Assembly: GCA_902616615.1 (NCBI GenBank)
Contig: CACMTN010000009.1
Span: 1-64,000 of the forward strand
From: an uncultured SAR116 cluster alpha proteobacterium
GTDB lineage: Bacteria; Pseudomonadota; Alphaproteobacteria; Puniceispirillales; Marisalimonadaceae
DNA length: 64,000 bases
Reading direction: 5' to 3'
The notes under the pieces were generated by a model. The model was not told the DNA's origin. It ran no database searches and was given only the letters and a program-made list of their open reading frames with translations. Of the stretch, positions 19,392 to 29,841 are shown one piece after another; within the stretch, counting starts at the first letter, position 1; each line of letters begins with the position of its first letter. The translations under genes and the position numbers were made by a program.

Positions 19392-20480
19392 TTGTTGAAT
19401 AAAGTCGCATTGATAACAGGAATAACAGGTCAGGATGGATCTTATCTAGCTGAATTTCTAATTAATAAAGGGTACGAAGTTCATGGTATTAAACGACGTA
19501 CATCACTTTTTAATACAGACCGCATTGATCATCTTTACCAAGATCCTCATAGCGCCAATCCCAAATTAATATTGCATTATGGAGATATGACAGATAGTAG
19601 TAGCTTACTTAGGATTGTTCAACAGGTACAACCGAGTGAAATTTATAACTTAGCAGCACAATCTCATGTGGCAGTTTCTTTTGAAGAACCAGAGTATACT
19701 GCTAACTCTGATGCTTTAGGTACACTGCGTGTACTTGAAGCTATACGTATTCTAAAATTGGAAAAAAAAACCAAATTTTATCAGGCATCTACTTCTGAGT
19801 TGTATGGACTTGTTCAAGAAACACCTCAGAAAGAAACAACACCTTTTTATCCAAGATCACCATATGCGGTTGCAAAGTTGTATGCTTATTGGATTACAGT
19901 GAACTACAGAGAAGCTTATAACATTTATGCGTGCAATGGTATTTTATTTAATCACGAAAGTCCTGTAAGAGGTGAAACATTTGTAACTCGTAAAATTACT
20001 AGATCATTGGCTAGAATAAAACTCGGCTTAGAAAAATGTTTATATTTAGGTAATTTAGAAGCTAAACGTGATTGGGGTCATGCTAGAGATTACGTAGAAA
20101 TGCAATGGCTTATGTTACAACAAAATAAACCAGAAGATTTTGTAATTGCAAGTGGTGTTCAGCATAGTGTTCGTGATTTTGTAAATGCAGCTGCAAAAGA
20201 GATTGAACTTTCCATAAAATGGTCTGGTAAAGGTATAAATGAAAAGGGATTTGATCCCAATGGTAACTGTATTGTTTCTGTGGATCCACGTTATTTTAGA
20301 CCTACTGAAGTAGAAACCCTACTAGGTGATGCAAGTAAGGCTAGGAAAAAATTAGGTTGGGTACCAAAAATTACTTTTCAAAACTTAGTAAAAGAAATGA
20401 TTGAAGAGGATTTTAACAGCGCAAAAAGAGACCAATTAGTCAAATCTCATGGTTTTAATACGCTAAATTATTATGAGTAA
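19392..20480 (+). CDS. gmd: GDP-mannose 4,6-dehydratase
   Basis: '[31 protein letters not shown]', '[28 protein letters not shown]', '[21 protein letters not shown]'. TTG start (19392 or 19395). Confidence 0.96.
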   Translation: MLNKVALITGITGQDGSYLAEFLINKGYEVHGIKRRTSLFNTDRIDHLYQDPHSANPKLILHYGDMTDSSSLLRIVQQVQPSEIYNLAAQSHVAVSFEEPEYTANSDALGTLRVLEAIRILKLEKKTKFYQASTSELYGLVQETPQKETTPFYPRSPYAVAKLYAYWITVNYREAYNIYACNGILFNHESPVRGETFVTRKITRSLARIKLGLEKCLYLGNLEAKRDWGHARDYVEMQWLMLQQNKPEDFVIASGVQHSVRDFVNAAAKEIELSIKWSGKGINEKGFDPNGNCIVSVDPRYFRPTEVETLLGDASKARKKLGWVPKITFQNLVKEMIEEDFNSAKRDQLVKSHGFNTLNYYE

Positions 20481-20485
20481 ATAGC

Positions 20486-21421
20486 TTGGACAAAAATTTA
20501 AAAATTTATGTTTGTGGTCATAATGGAATGGTTGGATCATCTATACTTAAACATCTTAAAAAATGTGGTTACAAAAACATTCTGACGCGTACAAGTAAAG
20601 AACTTGATTTAACACGCCAAGCAGAGGTAGAAGAATTTTTAAAAATAGAAAAACCTGATTATATATTTTTGAGCGCTGCGAAAGTAGGAGGAATTCTAGC
20701 AAATGATACTTTTAAGGGAGAGTTTATCTATCAAAACTTAATGATTGAAGCAAATGTAATACATGCTGCTTGGCAAGCCGGTGTAAGACGTATTTTATTT
20801 CTAGGTTCTAGTTGTATATATCCTCGTGACTGTCCACAACCTATCGATGAAAATTTTTTACTAAGTGGCCCCCTAGAAAAGACAAATGAGCCATACGCAA
20901 TTGCTAAAATTGCGGGAATAAAGCTTTGTGAAAGCTATAATATTCAATATGGAACTGAGTATGTATCAGTAATGCCAACTAATCTTTACGGACCCAATGA
21001 TAATTATGATTTAGAAAATAGTCATGTATTACCAGCTTTAATTAGAAAGGCACATGAAGCTAAAATTCAAAAAGATGATCATTTTATTGTATGGGGTTCA
21101 GGAAGGCCTATGAGGGAATTTTTATATGTTGAGGATATGGCAGACGCTTGTGTTTTTATGATGGAAAACCATCAAATCAAAAACGGATTATTCAATATTG
21201 GGACAGGTAAGGATATTACAATAAGAGACTTAGCAAGCATAGTTATCAATATTGTTGGTTTCAAAGGAAAAATTAAGTTTGATCATAACAAACCAGATGG
21301 TACATTAAGGAAATTACTTGATGTAAAAAAAATTCAAAACCTTGGGTGGTCTTCAAAAATACCATTAAAAGAAGGTATTAAAAGAGCTTATTCAGATTTT
21401 CTAGAGAAATCGTTTAATTAA
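20486..21421 (+). CDS. fcl: GDP-L-fucose synthase (GDP-4-keto-6-deoxymannose epimerase/reductase)
   Basis: 'VCGHNGMVGSSILKHL', 'AAKVGGILANDTFKGEFIYQNLMIEANVI', 'SSCIYPRDCPQPI'. Confidence 0.95.
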   Translation: MDKNLKIYVCGHNGMVGSSILKHLKKCGYKNILTRTSKELDLTRQAEVEEFLKIEKPDYIFLSAAKVGGILANDTFKGEFIYQNLMIEANVIHAAWQAGVRRILFLGSSCIYPRDCPQPIDENFLLSGPLEKTNEPYAIAKIAGIKLCESYNIQYGTEYVSVMPTNLYGPNDNYDLENSHVLPALIRKAHEAKIQKDDHFIVWGSGRPMREFLYVEDMADACVFMMENHQIKNGLFNIGTGKDITIRDLASIVINIVGFKGKIKFDHNKPDGTLRKLLDVKKIQNLGWSSKIPLKEGIKRAYSDFLEKSFN

Positions 21422-21440
21422 ATTAATGAAATTATAAATA

Positions 21441-22193
21441 ATGTTACAACAAAAACCATTAATTACTGTTGTTGTCCCGTCTTTAAATCAAGGTAAATTT
21501 CTTGAAAAAGCTTTATTGTCTATATTCGAACAAAACATTCCCTTACAAGTTTTTGTTATTGATGGGGGATCAACAGACAATTCTATAGAGATAATCGAAA
21601 AATGGTCAAATAACTTGTCTGGTTGGCGTAGCTCAAAAGATATTGGACAATCTTCAGCTATTAATGAAGGTATTGAATTAGGTAATGCTCCGTTCGTGTG
21701 TTGGTTAAATAGTGACGATTGGTTGTTACCTAATGGCCTTTTTAGTCTATCAAAACATTTATTAGAAAATCCTCAGATACCAGCTGTATATGGCAAATCA
21801 TATAATTTTAAACAAAACAATGGTGTGATGACACCAGTCTGGGTAGAGCCATTTAACGTAAAGAGATTGGCATTGCGATGTATTATTTCACAACCAGCAA
21901 CATTAATAAGAAGAGCCGTATGGGAAACAGTTGGTGGTGTTGATGTCTCGTTGGATATGGCGATGGATTATGATTTATGGTGGAGGATATTTCAAAAATT
22001 TGGAGAATTAAAATTTTTAGACAAATATATTGCCGTAAACCGTATTCATAAACAGACCAAAACCAATAGAAAGAGATTAAAACATTATAACGAAGCGATA
22101 AAAATAGTTCGAAAATACAATGGTCACGTTCCTATGAAATGGTGGTTAGCACAACCTTATTCAGTTTGGTACAAATCTATATGGCCATTTTAA
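21441..22193 (+). CDS. Family 2 glycosyltransferase
   Basis: 'ITVVVPSLNQGKFLEKALLSI', 'VIDGGSTDNS', 'WLNSDDWLLPNGL'. Confidence 0.9.
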   Translation: MLQQKPLITVVVPSLNQGKFLEKALLSIFEQNIPLQVFVIDGGSTDNSIEIIEKWSNNLSGWRSSKDIGQSSAINEGIELGNAPFVCWLNSDDWLLPNGLFSLSKHLLENPQIPAVYGKSYNFKQNNGVMTPVWVEPFNVKRLALRCIISQPATLIRRAVWETVGGVDVSLDMAMDYDLWWRIFQKFGELKFLDKYIAVNRIHKQTKTNRKRLKHYNEAIKIVRKYNGHVPMKWWLAQPYSVWYKSIWPF

Positions 22194-22213
22194 ATTATAA
22201 TGAAAGTTTAAAA

Positions 22214-23338
22214 ATGAAAATTTTACATGTGTATCGTAGCTATTATCCGGATACTTCTGGAGGTATTGAAGAAAGTTTGAGACAAATTATTTTGTCAACT
22301 TCAAACCAAAATATTCAATCACGTATATTTACTTTATCAGAAAAACCATGGCCAAAAAAAATCATTGAACCTAATGTCACGATATATCGTTATAAATCGT
22401 GGATTGCTCCTGCTTCGTGTAACATAGGTGGTTTTAAGTCATTTAAAGGCTTTATCGAACTTGCTGAATGGGCTGATATAATACATTATCATTATCCTTG
22501 GCCTTTTGGAGATCTTTTGCACTTAATAAGTGGAATTAAAAAACCTGCACTTTTAACCTACCATTCTGATATTGTAAGACAAAAATTTTTGTTTAATTTT
22601 TATAAACCTTTGATGAAAAAATTGCTAAAAAAGATGCATTTTATAGTAGCAACATCACCAAATTATTATAATACAAGCATCACTCTTAATGATCCCATTT
22701 ATCATAAAAATATAAAAATCATTCCATTAGGTATTAATGAAATTTCTTATACTAAAAAGAATAGTGATAATATTTTGAAGAAATTTGGAATTAAAAAAAA
22801 TGAGATTTTTTTCTTATTTTTGGGTGTTATAAGATATTATAAGGGTATAGATGTCTTAATTGAAGCAGCATCGTTATCTAATACTAAAATTGTCATTGCA
22901 GGCTCTCTTCCTAAACAAAAAGAATTACCCAATCGTTTTAAAAAATTGCGAAATCAAAATATAATCTTTACAGGTTATGTTAATGATATCGAAAAAGAGC
23001 ATTTATTAAAAAATTGTTTAGCCGTTGTCTTGCCATCTCATCTTCGTTCAGAAGCGTTTGGTATGGTTCTAGTTGAGGCTTCTATGCATGGCAAACCAAT
23101 GATAACATGTGAAATAGGTACGGGAACTTCATTTGTTAATATAAACGGACTAACAGGTATAGTTGTTCCACCAAGAAAACCAGAATCCATTGCAGAGGCT
23201 ATAGAAAAATTAAAGGCAAATCCCCCTTTAGTCAATAAATTTGGAAAAGCTGCAAGAATAAGATATGAAAAAAAATTTTCTGGTTTAAAGCTGGGTAATG
23301 CATACAAAAATTTATATGAAAGTATTTTAAAATTATAA
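22214..23338 (+). CDS. Glycosyltransferase family 4
   Basis: ORF track opens at 22139, but ATG at 22214 (MKILHVYRSYYPDTSGGIEESLRQI) is the typical GT4 N-terminus; 'LPSHLRSEAFGMVLVEASMHGKPMI'. Confidence 0.88.
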   Translation: MKILHVYRSYYPDTSGGIEESLRQIILSTSNQNIQSRIFTLSEKPWPKKIIEPNVTIYRYKSWIAPASCNIGGFKSFKGFIELAEWADIIHYHYPWPFGDLLHLISGIKKPALLTYHSDIVRQKFLFNFYKPLMKKLLKKMHFIVATSPNYYNTSITLNDPIYHKNIKIIPLGINEISYTKKNSDNILKKFGIKKNEIFFLFLGVIRYYKGIDVLIEAASLSNTKIVIAGSLPKQKELPNRFKKLRNQNIIFTGYVNDIEKEHLLKNCLAVVLPSHLRSEAFGMVLVEASMHGKPMITCEIGTGTSFVNINGLTGIVVPPRKPESIAEAIEKLKANPPLVNKFGKAARIRYEKKFSGLKLGNAYKNLYESILKL

Positions 23339-23481
23339 GTAAAAATCGAAATAGCTTAATCAAAATTAATTTAATTTTATTTTTGTTAGTTAAAATATTA
23401 ATGTTAACATTTGCTTTTTATCAAATGATATTTCAATTTTATAAATTTAGTAATAATAACGGATTCAATTTAAAACACTTG

Positions 23482-23511
23482 TTGACCATCTTGGATTAAA
23501 TTAAGTTAAAT
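23482..23511 (+). promoter_or_regulatory. Possible sigma70-type promoter upstream of the amidase/NlpC pair
   Basis: TTGACC (23482-23487), 18-bp spacer, TTAAAT (23506-23511), about 50 nt before the ATG; -10 match is weak (4/6). Confidence 0.28.
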
Positions 23512-23559
23512 AAAATTATTTAATTTTTTCATGCAAATTTAAATTAGGTTAAAGAAACA

Positions 23560-23967
23560 TTGATGCTTAAAAGTAAAAATATAAAATTTCTAGTAGTTCA
23601 CTGTTCTGATACTGAAAATAACAAAATTCTAAATGCTAGAAATATTCACGAAATGCATTTAGGGTTTGGTTGGGATGGAATAGGATATCATAAAGTCATC
23701 TGTAGATCTGGGAAAATAGAAAACGGAAGGCCTGAATATTGGATAGGAGCTCACGTTAAAAGTAAAAATGAAATTAGTTTAGGTGTTTGCTTGATTGGTA
23801 GAGATAAATTTACCCAAAAGCAATTTATTTCACTTGAAAGAGTTTTAAAAAAATGGAAGTTATTTTATCCCAAAGCTAAAATAATTGGTCATAAAGATAT
23901 AGGCGAGACAAAGAAAACATGTCCAAATTTTGATGTTATTAGTTGGTGTAAAAATAAAAATTTATGA
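23560..23967 (+). CDS. N-acetylmuramoyl-L-alanine amidase, T7-lysozyme/PGRP (Amidase_2) type
   Basis: 'LVVHCSDTENNK', 'HLGFGWDGIGYHKVICRSGKIENGR', 'GAHVKSKNEISLGVCLIG', 'IIGHKDIGETKKTCPNFDV'. Confidence 0.85.
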   Translation: MMLKSKNIKFLVVHCSDTENNKILNARNIHEMHLGFGWDGIGYHKVICRSGKIENGRPEYWIGAHVKSKNEISLGVCLIGRDKFTQKQFISLERVLKKWKLFYPKAKIIGHKDIGETKKTCPNFDVISWCKNKNL

Positions 23968-24725
23968 ATATTATAAAACCCTCATGTCCCATGATGTTCA
24001 AACCAGATGAAGATTCTGGACTTGAAACCGAATGTCTTTTTGGTGAAAAAGTAGAAATCTATGAAAACTATCTTGAATGGGTTTATTGCAAATTATATAC
24101 TGATAATTATCTTGGCTGGATAAAAAAAAAATATTTAAGCCATTTACCTAACCCAACACATAGAGTAATCAATAAAAGATCATTTCTTTTCAAGAGTATG
24201 GATGTTAAATCTAATATTATTGACTATTTACCATTGGGATCACAATTGTGCGTAACAAAGATTGACGGTAAATGGGCAAAAATATCGCTTTCTAAAGAAT
24301 TTGGTTATAAATTTGCTTACTTACCTTTAAATCACTTAATTGGAATTAGCGAAAAGTATAAAGATTGGGTAAGTATAGCTGAAAATCTTTTAGGAACCCC
24401 TTATAAATGGGGTGGCAGAGACACTATAGGGCTTGATTGCTCCGCATTATTACAACTATCCTACCAAACTTATGGGGAGAACATACCTAGAAACACTTCT
24501 GATCAAATTAAATGTAACAAAACTATAATCTCAAATATAAATGATATAGATAGAGGTGTTGTAATTTTTTGGGAAGGACATGTTGGCATTATGGTTGATA
24601 AATCAAATTGTTTACACGCTAATGCATTTCATATGAAGACAACAATTGAAAATTTAAAAGATATAATTGTAAGGATGGGAAACAAGAATAAAATTTTAAA
24701 AATCATGAATTTTAATTTCGTATAG
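23964..24725 (+). CDS. SH3-like plus NlpC/P60 (C40) peptidase
   Basis: 'GTPYKWGGRDTIGLDCSALLQLSYQTYGENIPRNTSDQ', 'GHVGIMVDKSNCLHANA'; two N-terminal SH3-like segments. 4-bp overlap with the amidase. Confidence 0.88.
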   Translation: MNIIKPSCPMMFKPDEDSGLETECLFGEKVEIYENYLEWVYCKLYTDNYLGWIKKKYLSHLPNPTHRVINKRSFLFKSMDVKSNIIDYLPLGSQLCVTKIDGKWAKISLSKEFGYKFAYLPLNHLIGISEKYKDWVSIAENLLGTPYKWGGRDTIGLDCSALLQLSYQTYGENIPRNTSDQIKCNKTIISNINDIDRGVVIFWEGHVGIMVDKSNCLHANAFHMKTTIENLKDIIVRMGNKNKILKIMNFNFV

Positions 24726-24726
24726 A

Positions 24727-26139
24727 TTATTCTCGCCCATATTTATCTTCAAATCTTTGGATATCATCTTCTTCTAGATAGGACCCTACTTGAACTTCTA
24801 TTATAACAAGATCATCTTTTTCATTGTTTTTTAATGAATGCAATTCTCCTTTATTTATGTAAATTGATTCATTCATTTTTAAGGCAATTTTCTTATTTCC
24901 TTTTATAACCTCAGCTTTACCTGATACGACCACCCAATGTTCTGATCTGTATTTATGAGTTTGAAGACTTAATTGTCCACCAGGTTTAACAATTATTTTT
25001 TTTACTTGAAAGCCAGTTTCTTTTAAAATTGATTCAAAAGAACCCCAAGGTCTATTTTCATCAGGAAAAACTTTGGTTTTTTCTGGTTGCTCATTTTCTA
25101 ATTTTTTTATTAATGATTTTATATTACTGTTTTGTTTTGAAGACGAAATTAATAAAGAGTCCTTAGTTTCAACAATTATAAGATTTTTTATGTCATTTGT
25201 TGCTAGAACTTTTTTGTCTAAATTATAAATAATAGAGTCTTTTGAGTTAATAGTTATTACATTTCCTTTAATGACGTTGCCATTGGCATCTTTTTTACTT
25301 TCATTCATTAAAGACTGCCATGAACCAATATCTGACCATTTTGTTTTGAGAGGCACCATTATAGCATTTTTGGTATGCTCCATAATTGCATAATCTATAG
25401 ATTTATCTGGACATTTAAGAAACTGATTTTCTTCAAAGGTTCTAAAATTCCCTTCATTTGATATTGTTTTAAATGTTTTTTTACATACCTCTAAAATCTC
25501 TGGATTATATTTTTGTAATTCATTTAAAAAAGTGCTTTTTTTAAAAAAAAACATACCAGAGTTCCAATAAAAGCATTTATTTTTATAGTATTGTTTTGCC
25601 AAAGTTAGGCTTGGTTTTTCTTTAAATGAGATTACATCAAAACCATTTCCATTTTTAGAACCTACTTCTATATATCCATATTGAGTATTTGGTATCGTTG
25701 GTTTAACTCCAAATATAACAATGTTATTTTGTTTAACATGACTTATACTGGAATTAATATCCTTCATAAAAATTGCTTCATTTTCAATCATATGGTCTGC
25801 TGCTAAAACAAGTAAGTTAGTATCTGACTTGATTAAAAGTGACGCTATAGCAATTGCTGGAGCTGTGTTTTTTTGACACGGTTCAAGTAAAATATCACAT
25901 TTTAAATCTATTTCTGAAATTTGATCCTTTACAATAAACTTATGATCCTTATTACAAATAATAATAGGTTTATTGAAATTAGCATTTTTTAAACGCAGTA
26001 AAGTATATTGTAGCATAGTTTTATCATATATTAATTTGTGAAATTGTTTTGGTAACTTTTTCCTAGATAAAGGCCACAATCTTGTTCCAGAGCCTCCAGC
26101 TAGGATAATAGGAGTAATAAAATTTCTGTTCAAAATCAA
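24727..26139 (-). CDS. manC: Mannose-1-phosphate guanylyltransferase / mannose-6-phosphate isomerase
   Basis: 'PIILAGGSGTRLWPLSRKKLPKQF', 'VLAADHMI', C-term cupin 'RPWGSFESI..VKPGGQLSLQTHKYRSEHWVVVSG'. Confidence 0.95.
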   Translation of the reverse strand: MILNRNFITPIILAGGSGTRLWPLSRKKLPKQFHKLIYDKTMLQYTLLRLKNANFNKPIIICNKDHKFIVKDQISEIDLKCDILLEPCQKNTAPAIAIASLLIKSDTNLLVLAADHMIENEAIFMKDINSSISHVKQNNIVIFGVKPTIPNTQYGYIEVGSKNGNGFDVISFKEKPSLTLAKQYYKNKCFYWNSGMFFFKKSTFLNELQKYNPEILEVCKKTFKTISNEGNFRTFEENQFLKCPDKSIDYAIMEHTKNAIMVPLKTKWSDIGSWQSLMNESKKDANGNVIKGNVITINSKDSIIYNLDKKVLATNDIKNLIIVETKDSLLISSSKQNSNIKSLIKKLENEQPEKTKVFPDENRPWGSFESILKETGFQVKKIIVKPGGQLSLQTHKYRSEHWVVVSGKAEVIKGNKKIALKMNESIYINKGELHSLKNNEKDDLVIIEVQVGSYLEEDDIQRFEDKYGRE

Positions 26140-27206
26140 ATTTCCCTAATATTTTTATTCACAATTTTATATAATATTTCATAAAATAATATAAATATTA
26201 TTATGCCTAATAATGTCATAATTTCACTTTTAAAAAAATAAATTATATAAAGCATGTTGATGATTTGTATTGAAATAATTTCAATTGATGTAATAAAATT
26301 TGTTTGAAGAAAGTTAAAATTCATTCTTTTTTGATTGTATATATATAAAATGCTGTGAAAATGTTTATTATCGGCTTTAAAAACACTAATATCATTTGCA
26401 AATAACCTTCTTAAAACAGACTTAAAAGTTTCATACGCAGGATAAATTAATATTTGTGCAATAACAATAGGAGATATGTGGTAGTTATTTTCAACTATCG
26501 AAATTAAAATTATTGCAACATAAAAACCTAAGAGATATGCGCCACTATCTCCTATAAAAATCTTCCCAAATGGGAAATTACAAATAAAAACCCCTAACAA
26601 AATTGATATAAAACACATTGAGAATTTTAAAATTTCTAGATTTTCTGTCTCATTAGTAATTAAAATTACTGTGGAAAGACATATAATAGCAGTCATTATA
26701 CTAAGACCATTCAAACCATCAATAATGTTGAACGCTTGTATTAAGTATATAATGGACACAATTGTAAACAAAAGTGAGATCACTTTGTAATTTAATATGT
26801 AATCCAAGAACTCAAAACCTATTTTAGAAATTGAATACTCAAAAATTATAATAAATAAAATACCACTAAGAAATGAACCAAATAATCTTAAACTAGGAGG
26901 AACAGATTGTGTGATGTCTTCTATAAATCCAAAGACAAATACTGGAATAGAAATTAAAAAATATAAAACAAAGTTATTATTTTGGTAATTAAACAGAAAT
27001 AAGTCAATTAATGCTACTGTACCGAAACTTATAAAAATTGACAAACCACCAAACCTCGGAATTTTACCTTCATGAATAAATTGAGGCCCTTTTGGTAAAG
27101 GAAAAAAAATTTTAAGTTTCTGATTATATATCTTAATTATAATTAATGATAATATTAATGAAAAAAAAAAGTTGAAAATTAAATATTTAGATAAGTCTTC
27201 AAACAT
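26136..27206 (-). CDS. WecA/WbpL-family polyprenyl-phosphate N-acetylhexosamine-1-phosphate transferase (GT family 4 PNPT)
   Basis: Multi-TM; 'FNIIDGLNGLSIMTAII', 'FPFGKIFIGDSGAYLLGF'. Confidence 0.85.
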   Translation of the reverse strand: MFEDLSKYLIFNFFFSLILSLIIIKIYNQKLKIFFPLPKGPQFIHEGKIPRFGGLSIFISFGTVALIDLFLFNYQNNNFVLYFLISIPVFVFGFIEDITQSVPPSLRLFGSFLSGILFIIIFEYSISKIGFEFLDYILNYKVISLLFTIVSIIYLIQAFNIIDGLNGLSIMTAIICLSTVILITNETENLEILKFSMCFISILLGVFICNFPFGKIFIGDSGAYLLGFYVAIILISIVENNYHISPIVIAQILIYPAYETFKSVLRRLFANDISVFKADNKHFHSILYIYNQKRMNFNFLQTNFITSIEIISIQIINMLYIIYFFKSEIMTLLGIIIFILFYEILYKIVNKNIREI

Positions 27207-27335
27207 TATAATCTTCTTTATTTTCTGATTTTTTAAGTTATTTTATAATGTGTTATCATTAAGTTTAAAATTTGTCTATCAACCAATTATGTTTAAATTT
27301 AACTAATATTATTTAATAATGAAATTGTAAAAAAT

Positions 27336-29225
27336 ATGAATAAGATTTATTTGCTTAAGTTATTCGAACTATCTAGATTTACAAAAACAACCATACAAAT
27401 CTTTACAGATTCTACCCTCATTATAATATGCTTTTTTTTATCTTTAATCATTCGTTTGAATGATTTTGGGGTGATATTTATTGAAACTAACTGGTTGCTA
27501 ATTTTGTTTGTATTACCAGTTACATTATTTATCTACATTTATTTTGGATTTTACCAATCTATTATAAGATATGTATCAGAAAAATTTTTTTTATCAGCTA
27601 TTTCTGCGATTTTTTTTTCTGCCATTGTAATGTATTTGGGATCAAAGCTTTTTGATTTTTTTTTACCTAGATCTATACCTTTTATTTACTTTAATTTTTT
27701 ACTTATTTTTACACTATTTATTAGATATTTTCTTAAATATTTGTTTTTGGCATATAACTTTGATCAAAGAAAGCATGTTGCTATTTATGGGGCAGGAAAA
27801 GCTGGAAGGAATTTATTAGCTTCTTTAAATGAAAGTCTTGATTACAAACCTATTTTGTTTTTGGATGATGACCCAAAAATTACTAACAAAAAAATAAATG
27901 GATTAAGAGTGTATCAATTTACTGACTCAATTAATATTTTAAAAAAAAATAGTATAAGTTTAATTTTGTTAGCTATGCCAAATATTAAACAAATAAATAG
28001 AAATATTATAATTGATAAATTGGTTAAACAAAATTTTTCTGTTAAGAAAATACCTAGCACAAAAGAAAAAATGAATAATCACAAAAATATTACAGATATT
28101 TCTAATATTTCTGTTCAAGATATATTGGGAAGAGATGAAATACCACCAATACCAAGCCTTACAAAAAAAAATATAGAAAACAAAGTTGTTTTAGTTACTG
28201 GAGCAGGTGGGTCTATAGGCAGCGAATTATGTGTACAAATTTTAAATATAAAGCCTAAGTCTCTTATATATTTAGATAATTCAGAATTCTCTCTTTATAC
28301 AATTGACCAAAAGATTAAATCTTTACTCACTGAAGATAAATCTGAAATCGAAACATTTGAGATGCTAGGCTCAGTACAAGACGAAATATTTATGAAAAAT
28401 ATTTTTAAGAAATTTAAAATACATACAATATATCACGCTGCAGCATATAAACATGTACCATTAGTCGAACAAAATATTATTGAAGGAATTAAGAATAATG
28501 TATTTGGAACCTATATTATTTCTAATTTAGCTATTTCACATAAAGTTAATGCTTTTATATTAATTTCAACAGATAAAGCAGTGAGACCAAGTAATTATAT
28601 GGGTGCTACAAAAAGAATTGCAGAATTAATATGCCAGGCATTTTCTGTTTCTCAAAAAAATACAATTTTTTCAATAGTGCGCTTTGGAAATGTAATTGGA
28701 TCTTCAGGTTCAGTTATTCCTCTATTTGAAAGGCAAATCATGAATGGTGGGCCAGTTACACTAACACATAAAGATGTAACAAGATATTTTATGACAATTA
28801 AGGAAGCTGTTGGTCTTGTGATACAAGCAGGCGCAATGTCAAAAAATGGAGACTTGTTCATTTTAGAAATGGGAAAGCCTATAAAAATACTTAATCTAGC
28901 CGAAAAGATCATAAGATTATTTGGCATGATACCCCAAGTTAATAATCTAAATAATATTAAAGAAACAAGTGAAAATGTAATTAACATTAAAATTGTAGGT
29001 CTAAGAGATGGAGAGAAGATTCGTGAAGAAGTTTTAATTGACCATAAATCCTTTCCAACACAACATCCTCGAATTCTTAAAGCTAGAGAAAAAGGAATTG
29101 AAGAAAAAGATTTAAACAAGCTTATCCTACAACTTATGCAAAGCACAAAAAATCAAAACATTAAAAAAGTTAAACTTTTACTAGAAAAAGCACCAATAGG
29201 TTTTAAAGAAAGTAAAAACATTTAA
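27336..29225 (+). CDS. Membrane UDP-GlcNAc 4,6-dehydratase (WbpM/PglF/CapD-like)
   Basis: Four N-term TM segments, 'AIYGAGKAGRNLLASL', 'VLVTGAGGSIGSELC', 'HAAAYKHVPLVE', 'ISTDKAVRPSNYMGATKR'. Confidence 0.92.
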   Translation: MNKIYLLKLFELSRFTKTTIQIFTDSTLIIICFFLSLIIRLNDFGVIFIETNWLLILFVLPVTLFIYIYFGFYQSIIRYVSEKFFLSAISAIFFSAIVMYLGSKLFDFFLPRSIPFIYFNFLLIFTLFIRYFLKYLFLAYNFDQRKHVAIYGAGKAGRNLLASLNESLDYKPILFLDDDPKITNKKINGLRVYQFTDSINILKKNSISLILLAMPNIKQINRNIIIDKLVKQNFSVKKIPSTKEKMNNHKNITDISNISVQDILGRDEIPPIPSLTKKNIENKVVLVTGAGGSIGSELCVQILNIKPKSLIYLDNSEFSLYTIDQKIKSLLTEDKSEIETFEMLGSVQDEIFMKNIFKKFKIHTIYHAAAYKHVPLVEQNIIEGIKNNVFGTYIISNLAISHKVNAFILISTDKAVRPSNYMGATKRIAELICQAFSVSQKNTIFSIVRFGNVIGSSGSVIPLFERQIMNGGPVTLTHKDVTRYFMTIKEAVGLVIQAGAMSKNGDLFILEMGKPIKILNLAEKIIRLFGMIPQVNNLNNIKETSENVINIKIVGLRDGEKIREEVLIDHKSFPTQHPRILKAREKGIEEKDLNKLILQLMQSTKNQNIKKVKLLLEKAPIGFKESKNI

Positions 29226-29265
29226 GTTTTTTTTGAATAAGAGAAATTTATTTAATTATTAATGC

Positions 29266-29841
29266 TTAATGTAAGATATTTTTTTTTCTAAAAATCAAGA
29301 TAAAAGTTAAAAAAAGTATCTTTAAGTCAAAAAAAAGAGAACAATTTTTAAGATAAACTAAGTCTAAACTTACCTTTTCTTTAACATCCAAGTCATCTCT
29401 ACCATTAATCTGTGCCCAACCAGTCAAACCCGGAACTAACTTATCAATACTTTTAATTTTTCTTAATTTTATCAAATAATCTTCATTGAACAATGCTGGT
29501 CTTGGTCCTACAAAACTCATTCTACCTATAAGTATACTCCATAATTGTGGTAATTCATCTAAACTTGATTTTCTAAGAAAACTTCCAAAAGAGTTTATAT
29601 AAATACGAGGATTTATTAACAAATGAGTTGCAACTTGTGGAGTGTCAGGATGCATTGTTCTAATTTTTGGCATCAAAAAAATTTTTCCATTTTTACCTAC
29701 TCGTTGAGACCAGAATATAAAAGAACCTTTCAAAAAAATTTTAGAAAGTATGTATAAAATAATTATAAAAGGTGAAAATATCAATATACCTACAATTGCT
29801 CCAAAAAAATCTAATAATCTTTTAAAAAAGTTATATTGCAT
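29266..29841 (-). CDS. Bacterial sugar transferase (PglC/WcaJ-type monotopic phosphoglycosyl transferase)
   Basis: 'KRLLDFFGAIVG', 'FWSQRVGKNGKIFLMPKIRTM', 'LRKSSLDELPQLWSILIGRMSFVGPRPALF', 'PGLTGWAQINGRD'. Confidence 0.93.
   Translation of the reverse strand: MQYNFFKRLLDFFGAIVGILIFSPFIIILYILSKIFLKGSFIFWSQRVGKNGKIFLMPKIRTMHPDTPQVATHLLINPRIYINSFGSFLRKSSLDELPQLWSILIGRMSFVGPRPALFNEDYLIKLRKIKSIDKLVPGLTGWAQINGRDDLDVKEKVSLDLVYLKNCSLFFDLKILFLTFILIFRKKNILH

Noticed and set aside
27207-27335. Divergent intergenic region as a shared promoter/operator
   Set aside because: A promoter must exist for the + gene at 27336, but no convincing -35/-10 pair or operator palindrome could be assigned.
28652-29146. 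164-aa minus-strand ORF inside the WbpM-like gene
   Set aside because: Longest antisense ORF, but it mirrors the conserved SDR C-terminal half and shows no recognisable protein motif.
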